NCBI GenBank assembly: GCA_029215795.1
Contig: JARDYH010000003.1
Location: 174,976,382-175,040,381 of the forward strand
Source: Anniella stebbinsi
Lineage: Eukaryota; Chordata; Lepidosauria; Squamata; Anniellidae
Direction of reading: 5' to 3'
DNA: 64,000 nt
In this document: positions 45,341 through 56,170 of the stretch, one piece after another
Numbering within the stretch: the first letter of the stretch is position 1
Layout: each line of letters opens with the position of its first letter
Notes under the pieces: generated by a model
Database searches by the model: none
What the model saw: the letters and a program-made list of their open reading frames with translations, nothing else
Told to the model about the DNA's origin: nothing
Made by a program: the position numbers and the translations under genes

Positions 45341-46116
45341 GTACCTCTTCACAGCTTATTTTGGTTGCCTTTACTTGTTCTGACATCATTTTGTACACAC
45401 GAGCAGGGCGCAGATCAGACGTGTATGCAACTTATAGCCTCCATTAACACGCATTTCCAGGTGTCGATTAAACGTGACTTTTAATGTTTCTCCGATGTTC
45501 ATTTGCATTTTGGTTGTGTAACCCTCCACTGCCAATTTGGAGTAATGCTAATCATGGGCTTAGTTGGGTGGGCAGGGCTTGTGATGTCATGAGTGAATGC
45601 CTGCCCCTTCTCTGGCTACCCCTCCCAAGTTGTAGACAAGATGGAAGGGGATTGACCCAATGCTTGCTTTGTCATTTCCTGTCACTTCCCTCCTACTTCC
45701 TTCTTCTTCCCTTGACTGGACTGTTCAGTAATGGCTGACCTTAAGTTATTGGTACTTAAAGTTTCTTTTAAATCCCCACTGGAATCTTGCTTTCGTCAAG
45801 ATGCGCGGCTACTCAGATGGAGCTGGTTCTACAGGAAACAAGGGGGTTGGAATAAGGATGTGTGTTGCTCATTTTGAGTATAATTTGAGGTCCGCTAAGG
45901 CTTCCATCCCCCCCCCCCACTCCCTTACTGGGATCAAGGCTTGAAAAAGGAAGGGAAACTTCTGTACATGCAAGCCAGTTCCTGCCATTGAGTGATGTTA
46001 CTTGGGAGTAAGGAGCATTGAGCAGGTGGGGGGACTTTCTCCCCAGGAACCTTAGCACCCGAGCGTGCATAGAGCTTCGTATCTTCTCTCCCTTCTTTCA
46101 TTGATTTTCCTGGAAG

Positions 46117-46117
<1 letters not shown>

Positions 46118-46152
<35 letters not shown>
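46118..46152. repeat. (GT)n microsatellite
   Basis: About 17 GT units within the insertion. Confidence 0.9.
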
Positions 46153-46154
<2 letters not shown>

Positions 46155-46676
46155 CGCAATGAAAAGAACACTTGTTTTATTATCATAAAGCAATGCAATA
46201 TCTTTATTCTACTAATGGTTACATGTGGCTAAAATCCCATCGAAAAGTGTGGCCAGAGCAATCAGAAAGGCACAGCACAAGTGGGAAAAACACAGAGGAT
46301 TGTGCGGAATGCGCCAAACAAAAGGGAACGTGCAACAATCGCTTGGAAATTAATGTCAGTCAACAGATGTAACGTCCAAGTTGGGCTGTCCCCTGCCGTG
46401 TTGGTCATTCAAATGGCACTGGCGGTTGCCAGAGTGGTAGCGGAGAGCAAGCACATCACAATATATGCTCTAGTCTCCTCATTCTGTGCAGAAGGCGACG
46501 CAATTGGTATAATATCAAACGGACTGGGGGGGGGGGAAGAGAGGACATCAGTGCCATCCAGGTTTTTTTGTTGTGGCCATTGTTCATCCCTCCCCCATTC
46601 CCTCATTACCAGTCACCCACCTCTGTGATGCATAGACCAGGTTACAGGATGGCAAGGTTGCCCTCTAGACTGCTCA

Positions 46677-46871
46677 GTGTTGGGCATTCCAGAACCGTAC
46701 TGTGCTGGCATCTTGGTGGCCGGAGACAGACAGAATAATGAGAAGTTTGTATGGAAATGGGACATCAGTGTGAAATGCAACATTGTAACGGAAAGGCAAC
46801 ACAAAAATTTGTCCTTGAAGCAGCACATTTCCAAGACGGCACATAAGGGGAAGCTGCTGCAAGCATGGTGA
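46677..46871 (+). pseudogene. Possible zinc-finger-like coding relic
   Basis: A 64-codon open frame. Its second half, KCNIVTERQHKNLSLKQHIS followed by KTAHKGK, resembles the second half of a C2H2/BED-type finger as found in transposase-derived proteins (C, hydrophobic, then L..H-x5-H). The first Cys is missing and no other domain follows. It may be a chance frame. No function is claimed. Confidence 0.2.
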
Positions 46872-47389
46872 GGTGGGAGTGTACAGCGGCAGATTCTTGG
46901 TGGGAGGAATAGGGGGGCAGATGCTCCGCGGCGGGTTGTCGCCAGGCCGTCGAGTACCTGGAAAAATGATGCTTTTATGGCTTTACATTTGGTCCTAATG
47001 CCAATGCTGCCCTGCTAAAAGCTGTAATTGTAGGAACACCCAATGTTTAGAAATCGTACCCTCAAGCGAAGTCCCACGCAATCGTGATTGGACAGGCAAC
47101 GGCGAGAAAGTCAGGTGGGCGGGGTTAATGAATGGTGCGAAAGTCCTGGGGAGGTACCATTAGGAGACAGGGTGGTGCTTTTGTCAGTTTTTCCACATTC
47201 AGCCATACACCCCTGAACCGACTCTGCAGCGAAACTCCGCATATAAACAATTGTAAAGTGCATTTTATGATGCCTGTAATTCGCCTTAACGGCTCTCTTC
47301 TCCTGCTATTAGACGTAAAAACGAATATAGGAAAAAGTGCATATTATCATAAACAGGCGCCAAAGAGACATCGTATAGACCCCCCCACC

Positions 47390-48300
47390 CCTGGGCATCC
47401 AGGCTCAGGGCTGAATCCAGGAGTACATCCAAGCTGTGAACCTGTGTCTTCCGGGGGAGTGTAACCCCATCCAGTACAAGCTGAATACCTATTACCTGAT
47501 CTGCCTTTCAACTGACCAGGAGCACCTCTGTCTTCTCTGGATTAAGCTTCAATTTGTTTGCCCTCATCCAGTCCATTACTGCCGACAGACATTGGTTTAG
47601 CACTGAAACAGCTTCCTTGGAGTTGGGTGGAAAGGAGTAGTAGAGTTGGGTATCATCAGCGTACTTTTGGCACCACACCCCAAAACTCTGGACAACCTCT
47701 CCCAGTGGTTTCACGTATATGTTAAATGGCAGTGGGGACAAAACGGAACCCTGAGGGACTCCACAGAACAACAGCCAAGGAGTCAAACAGAAATTCCCCT
47801 GCCCCCAAGTCCCATCCCAGTAAAGCGGCCAAGAAGGATACCATGGTCGATGGTATTGAACGCCACTGAGAGGTCCAGGAGTACCGACAGGGGCACACTC
47901 CCCCTGGCCAGTTCCCAGTGTAGGTCATCCACCAAGGCGACCAAAGCTGTTTCTGTCCCATAAACAGGTCTGAAGCCAGATTGAAATGGATCTAGATAAT
48001 CCGTCTCATCCAGGAATCCCTGGAGTTGGGAGGCTACCACACACTCCAATACCTTGCCCAGAAATGGAACATCGGAGACTGGCCGGTAATTGTCCAGTAC
48101 AGTGGGATTCAAGGAGGACTTTTTCAATGTGGGTCTTACCACTGCCTCCTTCAAGCAGGCTGACACCCTACCTTGACAACAGGAGGCATTGGCCACTCCA
48201 CTTACCCACTCAGCCAGTCCCCCTCTGGCTGCTTGTATAAGCCAGGAAGGGCATATGTTTTTGACTTTCTCGGTAGTATCATTATTTGTCAATTGTTTTT
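47390..48300 (-). mobile_element. L2 LINE, reverse transcriptase part (split)
   Basis: Minus-strand translation shows ICPSWLIQAARGGLAEWVSG, LKEAVVRPTLKKSSLNPTVL, DNYRPVSDVPFLGKVLECVV, ASQLQGFLDETDYLDPFQSG and FRPVYGTETALVALVDDLHW. After a frame shift near 47800 it shows GVPQGSVLSPLPFNIYVKPL, then YADDTQLYYSF (palm motif kept) and KLKLNPEKTEVLLVS. It continues to the insertion at 47389. The element is 5'-truncated near 48300, as LINE copies usually are. The frame shift makes it inactive. Confidence 0.88.
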
Positions 48301-48429
48301 GACATCCATTGTAAAATCTGTGAATTTCAAAGAAAATAAAAATGATACACAAAATTCTGTCAGATATTGGCCAATATAGACTCTAATCAAGCAAAGAACT
48401 ACTAACTACATATTAAGAACAGAATATAA
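48301..48429. other. Short AT-rich spacer
   Basis: Nothing recognised. Confidence 0.4.
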
Positions 48430-49330
48430 TTATTCTGCTGCAGAGCCCCTCCAGCTCTCCCGTCACCTGCCTGGCCGGCTCTGCCCTCTGCCGGGTCTGG
48501 TCAGTCCTGCTCCGCAGCAGCCCTATCCCTTCCAAATTGCAGAGCCAGCTGGGGCATGAGCCAGCACCAAGGCTGGGGCAGGGGCACCCTGACCTGTGCC
48601 CACCGTGCTACGAGGCCTCCGGATTGAGTGAGCACAAGCCATCCGCCATCCACCCACTCACCTGACGCTCTTGCGCCTCGCCTCACCCCTGGACGCTGAT
48701 TAGGAGGGAGCCTCCCCTCCGCTCCCCCCCTTAATGAAGCCGCAGGGTCAGATGAGCGGAGTGGCTGCCTCCGGCTGCTGGGGCTGGGGCCCGTGGCCAC
48801 TCTGGCATTATACCTGTAAATTGCTGGAGCGGCAGTGGGACGGGGGCTTAATTGGTAATTGTTTGAGCTGCTGCTCTGGCAGCGCCCTGATGGCCATCCA
48901 TAATCACTGGCTTATAATTTATGGCCAGTCGTGTCCAGCCCGGCCCGCCTTCCCAGGCGAAGCAAGAACAAGCCAGCACGGGAGCTGCTTGGCGACGACA
49001 CAGGCGTTTCTGCTTCGCCCAGCGTGGCACTCCTGGCCCCGATTCCCTCCCTCCCCCGGTTACTCCCTCCCCTGACAGCTCCTTTGCCCTCCCTACGAGT
49101 GCTACTTCCCAGCACGTGTAATGCAAGGGGCCTTCCCCCTGACAGTAGTGCTGCTGTCCACAGCTTCAGACAGTGCACTGGAAGCTTCCTTCATTTTTTC
49201 TGCAGTGTTCACACGTGGCCCCTTGCTCCAGTTCTTCTCACAGCGCCCCGGCTGAAGATGCCTTTTCGTGCCTTTCCTTGGGTCAGTAGGCACATCAATA
49301 CAAATCCCATGTAATGATTTTTAGCTGGTC
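48430..49330. promoter_or_regulatory. GC/CpG-rich segment, candidate regulatory element
   Basis: The composition rises abruptly against AT-rich flanks, without matching any repeat in the window. Around 48820-48930 it holds closely spaced homeodomain-type cores (CTTAATTGGTAATTG, CCATAATCAC, TTATAATTTATGG) among GC-rich stretches. Open frames here (for example 48734-49075, 48931-49314) show no recognisable domain. It could be a conserved enhancer, a CpG-island promoter of an unannotated or non-coding transcript, or a GC-rich repeat not known to me. Confidence 0.4.
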
Positions 49331-50922
49331 TGTCCTTGCTAGGGGCCCGAATTTTTTTTTCACCATGGCCCAAACCCGCTCCCAGCGGCCCTGCAAGTCT
49401 GTTCTGCTGGAATATCACACACACACACACACATACACACGTATATAACTATGAAGTTAAGCAGACAATCTCAGTACTGTGTTCCAGAAGTAAAGTAGCA
49501 AAGGAAATAAAGAATTAAGTGGCTGCTAATGCTGTTTTGAAGAGCTCAAAGGCGATCACACCAGTTTCCTTTGGAAAGGAGTGAGCAGATTCCCACCCCA
49601 CTTCCCTCGGCAGTACATCGTTACGTAAAAAGAAAGTTTTGTTCCCCCGTCCTACACAAACACGCTCCATCACCACCATCTCAAAGCTGTCTCGCACAAT
49701 TTGAGACGTTTATATTTTTATTTATAGTCCTTGCGCAAGCTTGTTCTTCTGCAGTACCGCTACCATACCTTTACAAAACAAAACAAAAAACCAGTTAAGC
49801 AGGCAATTTCAGTTCTGGTGCTAAACACATTGTGTTCCGGCACTCAGAAAAGGAGGAGCATCTCCAACACTTCATCCACCGTTCCCAGGAAAAGCTCTTC
49901 CCACTTTGCTTTCATTCCGCATTTTGCTATCTACACTATCAATGAAAATAAACAGCTGTTCTGTTTGTTTCCTCCTTAATGGATGTACCACTGGCAGACT
50001 ACAAAAGGATGACAACATCGTTTGGATCACCTGGAAAATGAGAGTAAATTCTTTAGTAGATCCCCCTCTGGAAAAGCCCGGTGTCTGCAATATACCAATG
50101 AAATAAATAAACTTGATTGTATTGCAGTGTGCTAGAATGCTGCACCTAATTGCATTCTTCCCATAGAAGTTGGTGAGTTTGGCTCTCAGCTGAAAATCTT
50201 TATCTCAGCTGTACCCACAGTCATTATTTCCCAGCGAGGTAACCTGGCATGCAGATGCTCTTTGGTTTTCTATTACAGCAATTTGATTCAGGTGATATAC
50301 AACACTGAACAATGTTACAAACAAACAAAATTGCTTCCTAGAATTTATGTCCAGCATTCCATGCATTGCAAGTAATAATGTCACAATTTAAAGTTCTGGG
50401 CAATGAGAAAAAAACAGGCCAAAACAACATCACTGTATGATGTGCATATTCAGGATGCATGAAACTGGAAACTAATTGTGTAAAGGGATGGTGTAAAATG
50501 AAGCCACAACCTTTTACTGAGAAAACCTGGACAAAAGCTATAAAGGAGACATTGTTGATGAACCTTCAAGGAGACAAGAATTTAATTCATAGTATTTCCT
50601 TGTTTGCCGAGAATAGCAGATCTCACAGCATAGATCCGGATTCTTCTATAGCAATTTTATCTGGCCCCTGATGGCCCTGACAAAGTTAATTACAACTTTG
50701 GTAAAAGTTTGGTAAAAAGGTTTTCTCACAGTTCACTTTTAAGGAAAAGAAATGTTTTCACGTTACATTTCCCTTGGACATTTTGTATGTATTGCTATGG
50801 CTAAGAATGTCGTGTACGTCTACAGGAGATTATTATGATGCTCTTCCTGGGGGATGGTGTCAGCTAGATTAGGGAACCTGAACACTTGTGTGTGGGTGAG
50901 TTTGTGCAGAAGCACCATACAC
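49331..50922. other. Intergenic, mostly unique
   Basis: Contains a (CA)n at 49417-49438. No gene or transposon recognised in 49440-50920. Confidence 0.5.
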
Positions 50923-50944
50923 ACACACACACACACACACACAC
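50923..50944. repeat. (CA)n microsatellite
   Basis: About 11 CA units. Confidence 0.88.
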
Positions 50945-51084
50945 CCCATTTCTCACCCCTAGACCAGCTAATAATGTTGGCCATCGCTGGCAAAGGCTGC
51001 ATAGAGATGGACATAAAAAAGGGTATTGGCAGCCATTCCCCCCATGCCCCGTGGAGTGTGTGTGCGTCACTAGCGTGCTACTGC

Positions 51085-51355
51085 TAGTGATGACCCAAAA
51101 CATTTTGCTGCCTGAGTCAAAGGGCAACATGGCATCCTCTCCATTCTGCTTACAGAAGCTTACTCTGATACCGGTGACTGAACAGCATCCTCTACTATTC
51201 CTGAGGGCAGCATACTAGTTTATGGGGCACAAGGTAGGCTGTGCAGCACACACATCTCTGCCCTCCCAAAACCTTGCCACTTCTCTCCACTCCCATCTCC
51301 CACAACACCTGCTGCTGAGGTGGCTGCCTCATTCTGCCAAATGGTAGGGCCAGCT
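51085..51355. mobile_element. Relative of the hAT-type MITE at 40246
   Basis: CATTTTGCTGCCTGAGTCAA..GGCAACATGGCA on the left and GGTGGCTGCCTCATTCTGCC then TAGGGCCAGCTG on the right mirror the inner sequence and GGGCC-type end of 40246-40519. Diverged. The left end is not clear. Confidence 0.5.
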
Positions 51356-51361
51356 GTGACT

Positions 51362-51425
51362 TTCATGTATTTATTTATTACATTTTCAATACCACCCAAT
51401 AGCCAAAGCTCTCTAGGTTTTTCCC
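51362..51425 (-). mobile_element. LINE 3' tail remnant
   Basis: TATTTATTTATTACATTTTC..ATACCACCCAATAGCCAAAG and CTCTCTAGGT are the reverse complement of the L2-type tail at 29061-29152. Confidence 0.6.
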
Positions 51426-52455
51426 ACCTCCACTCTTGTACTGACCCATGGACATAGTTGCTGGTCAAATGCCAATTGTCTCTCTCTCTCCCCTCCATGT
51501 TTCCGACAGGCCCCCCACTTTGGTTTGGTTTTCTTTTTGAGTGCCTGCATTGTGATCAGTCTAAAACATTGCCTGGCATTTTATTAAAATAATGTTCTCC
51601 TTTGCTTTTTTACACGTTTTCCAAACACATGGCATGTGGCTTTGTGACTGGCACAAGGGCCAGCTAATCAGTGTTTGCTCTTAGAAGGGGCGGGTGGGAA
51701 GTTGCTTCATGATTGATATAAGAGGTCAACCAAGCAGCAGTATTCAAATCTGTTTTTCTCAAACAGGGGTGAAAAATACAGACTCATCTCGGGGAACGTC
51801 TGTATAATGCAACAGTGGCCTGTGTGCTTCTACAGCAGGCTCATGAACGTAAGGCCAATCTGCATTTGCTATGGCCATCTAGAATTTCGAAGTCCCTTCA
51901 CTGACTTTGGTCTGGTGGAGACTGTCATCAGTGGAAGAAGGAGGGTGAGGGATTTTCGGCAATTCCTCTGCCCTACACCACGTCCCACAGGGTTCTGAAG
52001 GGTCTCCCAACTCTCTGGAGAAGATTTAGGATGGGTTCAGGGGCTGCAAAAGGAGGAGAAATGGCTAAAAAATGCCGCCGCCCCAACGTTCCACTGATAA
52101 AAGCTTTCTCTAGCTCAAAGAGTATTCCGTCAGTGCAGTGGCACGAGTGGGATACAACCCTCACAGATGTCTTCAATTCCTGTTCAAAATGCTGGTTCAG
52201 TGCAATCTAAGTGGCTGCAGTTCTAGTCTGTTTGAGCCTTATGTTAGTTGCACTTTCCAGGAAGTATAATGATGGGCATACCCAAACAATGAACCTTCTC
52301 CTCTGAAGCTATCTTTGGCCCTGCGCTTCCTTTGATCTGGTGTCTACTTCCCTGCTCATACAATCAGCAGGAAGATGGTGGTGGCTGGCTAGCTAAAACA
52401 TCCCTTGAATCACAACGCAGGGACAATGCACCCGTCCTCCGCAGAATCATTTACT
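51426..52455. other. Intergenic with one repeat piece
   Basis: 51895-52150 resembles 39960-40150 in its ends. Otherwise unique. Confidence 0.4.
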
Positions 52456-52806
52456 GGGAGCCTCATCAGACAGGGGGGAAATCATGTGTCCCTACTGTTG
52501 CTTTGCCTCCTGTTTCTGTCCCACAATAGGGATGAACAGCATCCTCTTTCTTCACACAGGGAAGAAAGAGGAAGCAAGCAACAACCACGTGGCCCATTCA
52601 GTGGCACTGCTTCTCCTGCACACAGCAGGAAATGGTGGCAGGTCGCGTTATAGTAAGAAAAAAATCAGATTTCCCAAATCTTGTTTTTTGATGGAAAAAA
52701 GAGCAGAAGGCTCAGGAGGTGGATGGCATTGTCAAAAGGACCCGCGAACATCCATGCTTGGCCAGTAATGAGCATGCTATAAAACACTCATCTGATGACA
52801 CTCTCG
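52456..52806. mobile_element. MITE (copy 2; relative of 29370-29688)
   Basis: Ends GGGAGCCTCATCAGACAG and, in reverse complement, GAGAGTGTCATCAGATGAG. It shares CGTGGCCCATTCAGTGGCAC, TGATGGAAAAAAGAGCAG and GCATGCTATAAAACACTCAT with copy 1 but lacks the CTCF-type site. Non-coding. Confidence 0.65.
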
Positions 52807-53149
52807 GTGCATTTCTCTATGCCACAAAGTGCTACCAATTTCATACACCTGATACATCCTGAGAGCAACCTTATATGCATTTGTATCTTCCCCCTCCCCA
52901 CACTTCTTCTGTAAGGGGTCTCAGTTTAGGAATATTAGCACCTGCTCCACCCATACAGCTTGGAACTCTGTGGCATTACGGAACTGGCTGGAAGTCCAGA
53001 AGGGATCAGGTGACTTGAAGAACCAATAAGGCTAGAGTTGGCCTTATGTAACTGCTGACTCTGGCCTGATTCCTCACTCTAAATATCTTGTCACTCTGCC
53101 TATCTGTCCATCTGCATTGATGCTTTCGCTGTTGTCCTTCTAATTCCAC
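52807..53149. other. Intergenic, nothing recognised
   Basis: No coding or repeat signal seen. Confidence 0.4.
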
Positions 53150-53152
53150 TAA

Positions 53153-53282
53153 GGCAGGATCTACACTACTGCTTTAAAACTGTTTATATCATAGTGACAA
53201 CTGTTGGGGCCGAGGACACACTCCATATACAGTTTTTGAATCATTTTCAAAGTGTCATATCCTGCTTGGTGTAGAACTGACC
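53153..53282. mobile_element. 130-bp Harbinger-like MITE
   Basis: Same element as 38621-38750. Ends GGCAGGATCTACAC and, reverse-complemented, GGTCAGTTCTACACC. Flanking trinucleotides TAA and TCA fit one mutated TAA duplication. Length is identical (130 bp). Confidence 0.8.
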
Positions 53283-53285
53283 TCA

Positions 53286-54173
53286 GTGAGCCCTTATCTT
53301 TCTTTTCTCTCTGGAGAGGGAGCTGTGAACAATTCAGGAAGGTGCTTCAGATGTCACCTAAACAGCCTACACAAGTGGATTGTCCCTGAACATGTCTGTT
53401 AACACAATTGTCCTCCTATTCCTGCCAAGTGATCTCCACACGCAGCTGACCCAAGGATACATTTCATGGGGCTCAAATGGCTGCTGCTATACATGAGGGA
53501 TACATTTTATGTGGATGGAGGAGTACATTCCTATTCAGAGTCCTAGTCACATACAACAAAGAGTGAAGACAAGAGCTAGACTGGGACGCTAATGTTTTAT
53601 AAGTGTGTTTCAGGGCTGGAGCCAACATTAACAAAACTAGCATTTTACTGTTTTTTTAAATCTTCTGTGTTATGCATAACAGATAGCCAAGTTCTCTACT
53701 ATGTGGAAATTGGGCAGCATCCAGCAGAGTTGAGCATGTTGAAGCCCATGGAAATCAATGGTTTTAAAGTGTTTGCAACTCTATAGAGAATTGCTTTGTG
53801 TTTTCCTCATTAGAATTCTCCCTGCACTTACTTCTGCTCTGCGCTTCATATAATTGCTCTTCACATTTCTGTCTTGTGTTCTTTCAGGCCTATAGCTTTT
53901 CATGAGCCCCACAGCTGTTTAGACTGTGACAAGGGAGATGCAACAGAGAGAGAGACAATGTGTAAAGTGGGGGCAGGATGGCGGGGTAGGTCTGATCTGA
54001 GGAGCAAAATGGGTGCAATGTATGTGTATAAGAGGAAATGACTTCTCTTCCTTCTGCTGCTTACCTCCCTGCAACCTCAGTCTTCAAAATTCTTCTCTCC
54101 CAGCCAGGCTCACTTCAGATTAATGGATCCTGAGATAAATGCTTGGGTACAGGGACAGTAGAGACGTAAGCTG
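53286..54173. other. Intergenic, nothing recognised
   Basis: Unique-looking sequence with a short (GA) run near 53945-53956. Confidence 0.45.
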
Positions 54174-54276
54174 GAGAGCCAGTGTGGTCTAGTGGCTAGA
54201 GTGTTAGACTGGGACTCAAGAGATCCGGGTTGTAGTCCCCATTCAGCAATGAAACTCACTAGGAGACTTTGGGCAA
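54174..54276 (+). mobile_element. Sauria-like SINE, 5' half
   Basis: GAGAGCCAGTGTGGTCTAGT, GGCTAGAGTGTTAGACTGGG and AGATCCGGGTTGTAGTCCCC form the tRNA-like head. CACTAGGAGACTTTGGGC follows, then the copy stops at a (GT)n. 3'-truncated. Confidence 0.8.
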
Positions 54277-54278
54277 AA

Positions 54279-54302
54279 GTGTGTGTGTGTGTGTGTGTGT
54301 GT
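54279..54302. repeat. (GT)n microsatellite
   Basis: About 12 GT units replacing the SINE 3' half. Confidence 0.88.
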
Positions 54303-55398
54303 TTTCCCTAAAAGCTGGGGTAAGCAGGTGCCATCAAGACAGCCCCTATGTTGTGAGGGAAATATAAGGGTTTCACTCCCAGGCCATTATCACACTCAGG
54401 GCTTTAAGCACACTCACCATGACTTTGATCCACTTCTTCAGCGCAGGACTCACATGACGTCATCCCTCTTGCGCTGTTCTGGCGCGGAGTGTTCCGTTTT
54501 TAGTTTCTGTTTCAATTTAACCCTGAAGGGCAAAGTCTGTTTCAGGCAAGTTCAACAGATTGAGCTGAGGTATCCGAGAAAAACCAACCACCTGCAATTC
54601 AAAATGCTAGATTTGCATAAGAAACGGAGGGGGAACTCTGCAGAAGCAATGGTGGAGGGGGGGAAAGGTAGGTGTGAGCCTGAAGAGCATTTGTAAGGGA
54701 AAATTGGGAGGTAAGTTTAAACCCTTAGCTAACAACCAGTTCTCACTGCAAATGTGCCCTTTCCTCAGGACTGTGTTTAATTCTTTTTTTCCCTAGGTGT
54801 ACTTTGAACTGGAAATGAGCTAAGTAGGGAGTGGTAGGGGGGGAATAGCTTGAGTGAACATTTGCTAGAGAGAAATGGTGGGTGTGAAAGATATGTTAAA
54901 CACCCCTCCCACCTATCCACAATCCATCCCTGAATGAGCTCCCTGCCCCTGCATCCCAGCAAACTTAGGTTTGGGAGCACAGATTTGCAGAGAAAATGCC
55001 TAGTCTGGCTCCTAAGAGGTAAACAACGTGTCACAGTGCCGCTGTTATAAAAATCTGAACAGATCTATGATTTGCACCCCAAAACACGTCCATTTCCCCT
55101 GACACGCATCTTACATGCATCCTACATGTGTTCGCTAATACGCACACCCAAACCGTCCACACACAGCACCCCAAAGCCCCATTCCCCACTGCTGCTTGCA
55201 AGTGATTTGGCGGTGCAAGAACTAGGAGCTTGTCAATATTGCCAATGCTCCTTCTTCTCCAGGTCAGACTCCATTGTAACCAAGAGTGTGACTCATCCAG
55301 ATGTGACCTTAGCACACCTGGAGAGACAAAATGACCATATAAGGGAATGATAGAAGTGGAGAGACGTTGCAAAGCATCTCTGGGTACAAGTAAAATAG
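54303..55398. other. Intergenic, with CRE-like octamer
   Basis: A perfect TGACGTCA lies at 54455-54462 in a locally CpG-bearing stretch. The segment 55045-55127 is repeated at 59804-59886. No gene recognised. Confidence 0.45.
55045..55127 (+). repeat. Short dispersed repeat (pair with 59804-59886)
   Basis: TAAAAATCTGAACAGATCT, ACCCCAAAACACGTCCATTT and CCCCTGACACGCATCTTACA recur at 59804-59886 with few differences, same orientation. Origin unknown. Confidence 0.75.
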
Positions 55399-55509
55399 CA
55401 CCTATTCTGCACAGAATAATAAATTAGTTTCCAAAGCTTCAGGAGGTCTTTCGTCAAGTGTTTCATATCTGGACTTTGGACACTTGGGAATAGCATAATT
55501 TATGCAACA
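55399..55509 (+). mobile_element. 5' LTR remnant (3' part of LTR only)
   Basis: It is identical to 59404-59514 except at one base (CTGCACAG versus CTGCGCAG). It ends TTTATGCAACA, a normal CA-type LTR end. Sequence upstream of 55399 does not match the U3-like sequence before 59404, so the 5' LTR lacks its promoter part. AATAAA is kept. Confidence 0.75.
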
Positions 55510-55511
55510 GC

Positions 55512-55529
55512 TGGCGACCGCGGCAGGAA
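55512..55529 (+). other. Primer-binding-site-like sequence
   Basis: TGGCGACCGCGGCAGG starts two bases after the LTR's CA. TGG at this spot is the usual start of a retroviral primer-binding site, complementary to a tRNA 3' end. The tRNA species is not identified. Confidence 0.5.
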
Positions 55530-55881
55530 CCTGGCGACCCATGGACTGGAAAGAGGACTGCTACCTCCGGGGAGAAAAACAGGCGCCTTGGATGGGAATT
55601 TCCCCTCCACTCCTCGGAGCTCAGGTCTCTGGCCAGGATCACGGCTAAACAGGGTACCAGAAAACCGAAAGACCCAGAGACTGCGGAATTTAGGTAGGGG
55701 CATCGGCGTTCCGTTTGCTCCCCACCTGTCCTCTGATACACGGTACGTTTTCAGCTCATCTTTTCTAGGCTGCACTTTTGGGGGGCTCCCTTTAGCGCTA
55801 AGGCTAGTTCCCATTTGGGCAGAGGAGCAGCGTAAAAGACTGTTCTAATCTGCCAAGGTGTGTGTGTGTGTTAGGTAGGAA

Positions 55882-56170
55882 GATGGGGGTTAAGCGTACC
55901 ACTCAGAAAGAGGAGACCCCCCTTGACTGTGTATTGCGCAACTACAAGTCATTTTTGTGGGGGTGGGGGAGATTTGAAAAAGGGAGACTTGATCAAGTAT
56001 TGTAATTTTGTTTGGACGTCTTTTGTGGGATGTGTGTGGCCAAAAGGGGGAAACTTGGGATCTGAAAGTGGTGAGAAATGTGCATGACTATGTTATTGGA
56101 ATGAAGATGTGGGATCAATTGCCTTACATTGATACATAGTTGGGAGTAGTTTAAAAGTAGACCCCAGTGT
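55882..56170 (+). pseudogene. Retroviral gag, matrix-like remnant (broken)
   Basis: Reading from an ATG at 55882, a short frame with a Gly after Met and a TPLDCVLRNYK segment resembles the start of gammaretrovirus-like matrix proteins. The match continues downstream only by switching frames near 55960-56060, and several stops are present. A tryptophan-rich middle and an acidic/aromatic block near 56100-56150 fit the fold loosely. The open frame is destroyed. I describe it only as decayed. Confidence 0.45.

Larger units (their letters stand above)
45341..47389. mobile_element. 2,049-bp insertion of unknown type inside L2
   Basis: L2 coding sequence stops at ALSLDAQ-type codons (47396 side) and resumes at VLAVARS (45334 side). 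CCTGGG is present at both junctions (45335-45340 and 47390-47395), as expected for a 6-bp target duplication. The insert contains a (GT)n at 46118-46152, C runs, CpG-bearing unique-looking DNA, and one short frame (46677-46871) with a C..LKQHISKTAH zinc-finger-like stretch. No obvious terminal inverted repeat, LTR or poly(A) was found. Confidence 0.65.

Noticed and set aside
44664..45398. 244-codon open frame as a possible host gene
   Set aside because: Its sequence is the L2 LINE ORF2 C-terminus. The first codons come from the neighbouring insertion.
47783..48352. 189-codon frame as a reverse-transcriptase-like host gene or retron
   Set aside because: It is L2 LINE reverse transcriptase, frame-shifted, 5'-truncated and continuous with the L2 tail.
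48734..49314. Open frames in the GC-rich segment as coding exons
   Set aside because: Several overlapping frames on both strands are open simply because stops are rare in GC-rich DNA. None shows a recognisable domain.
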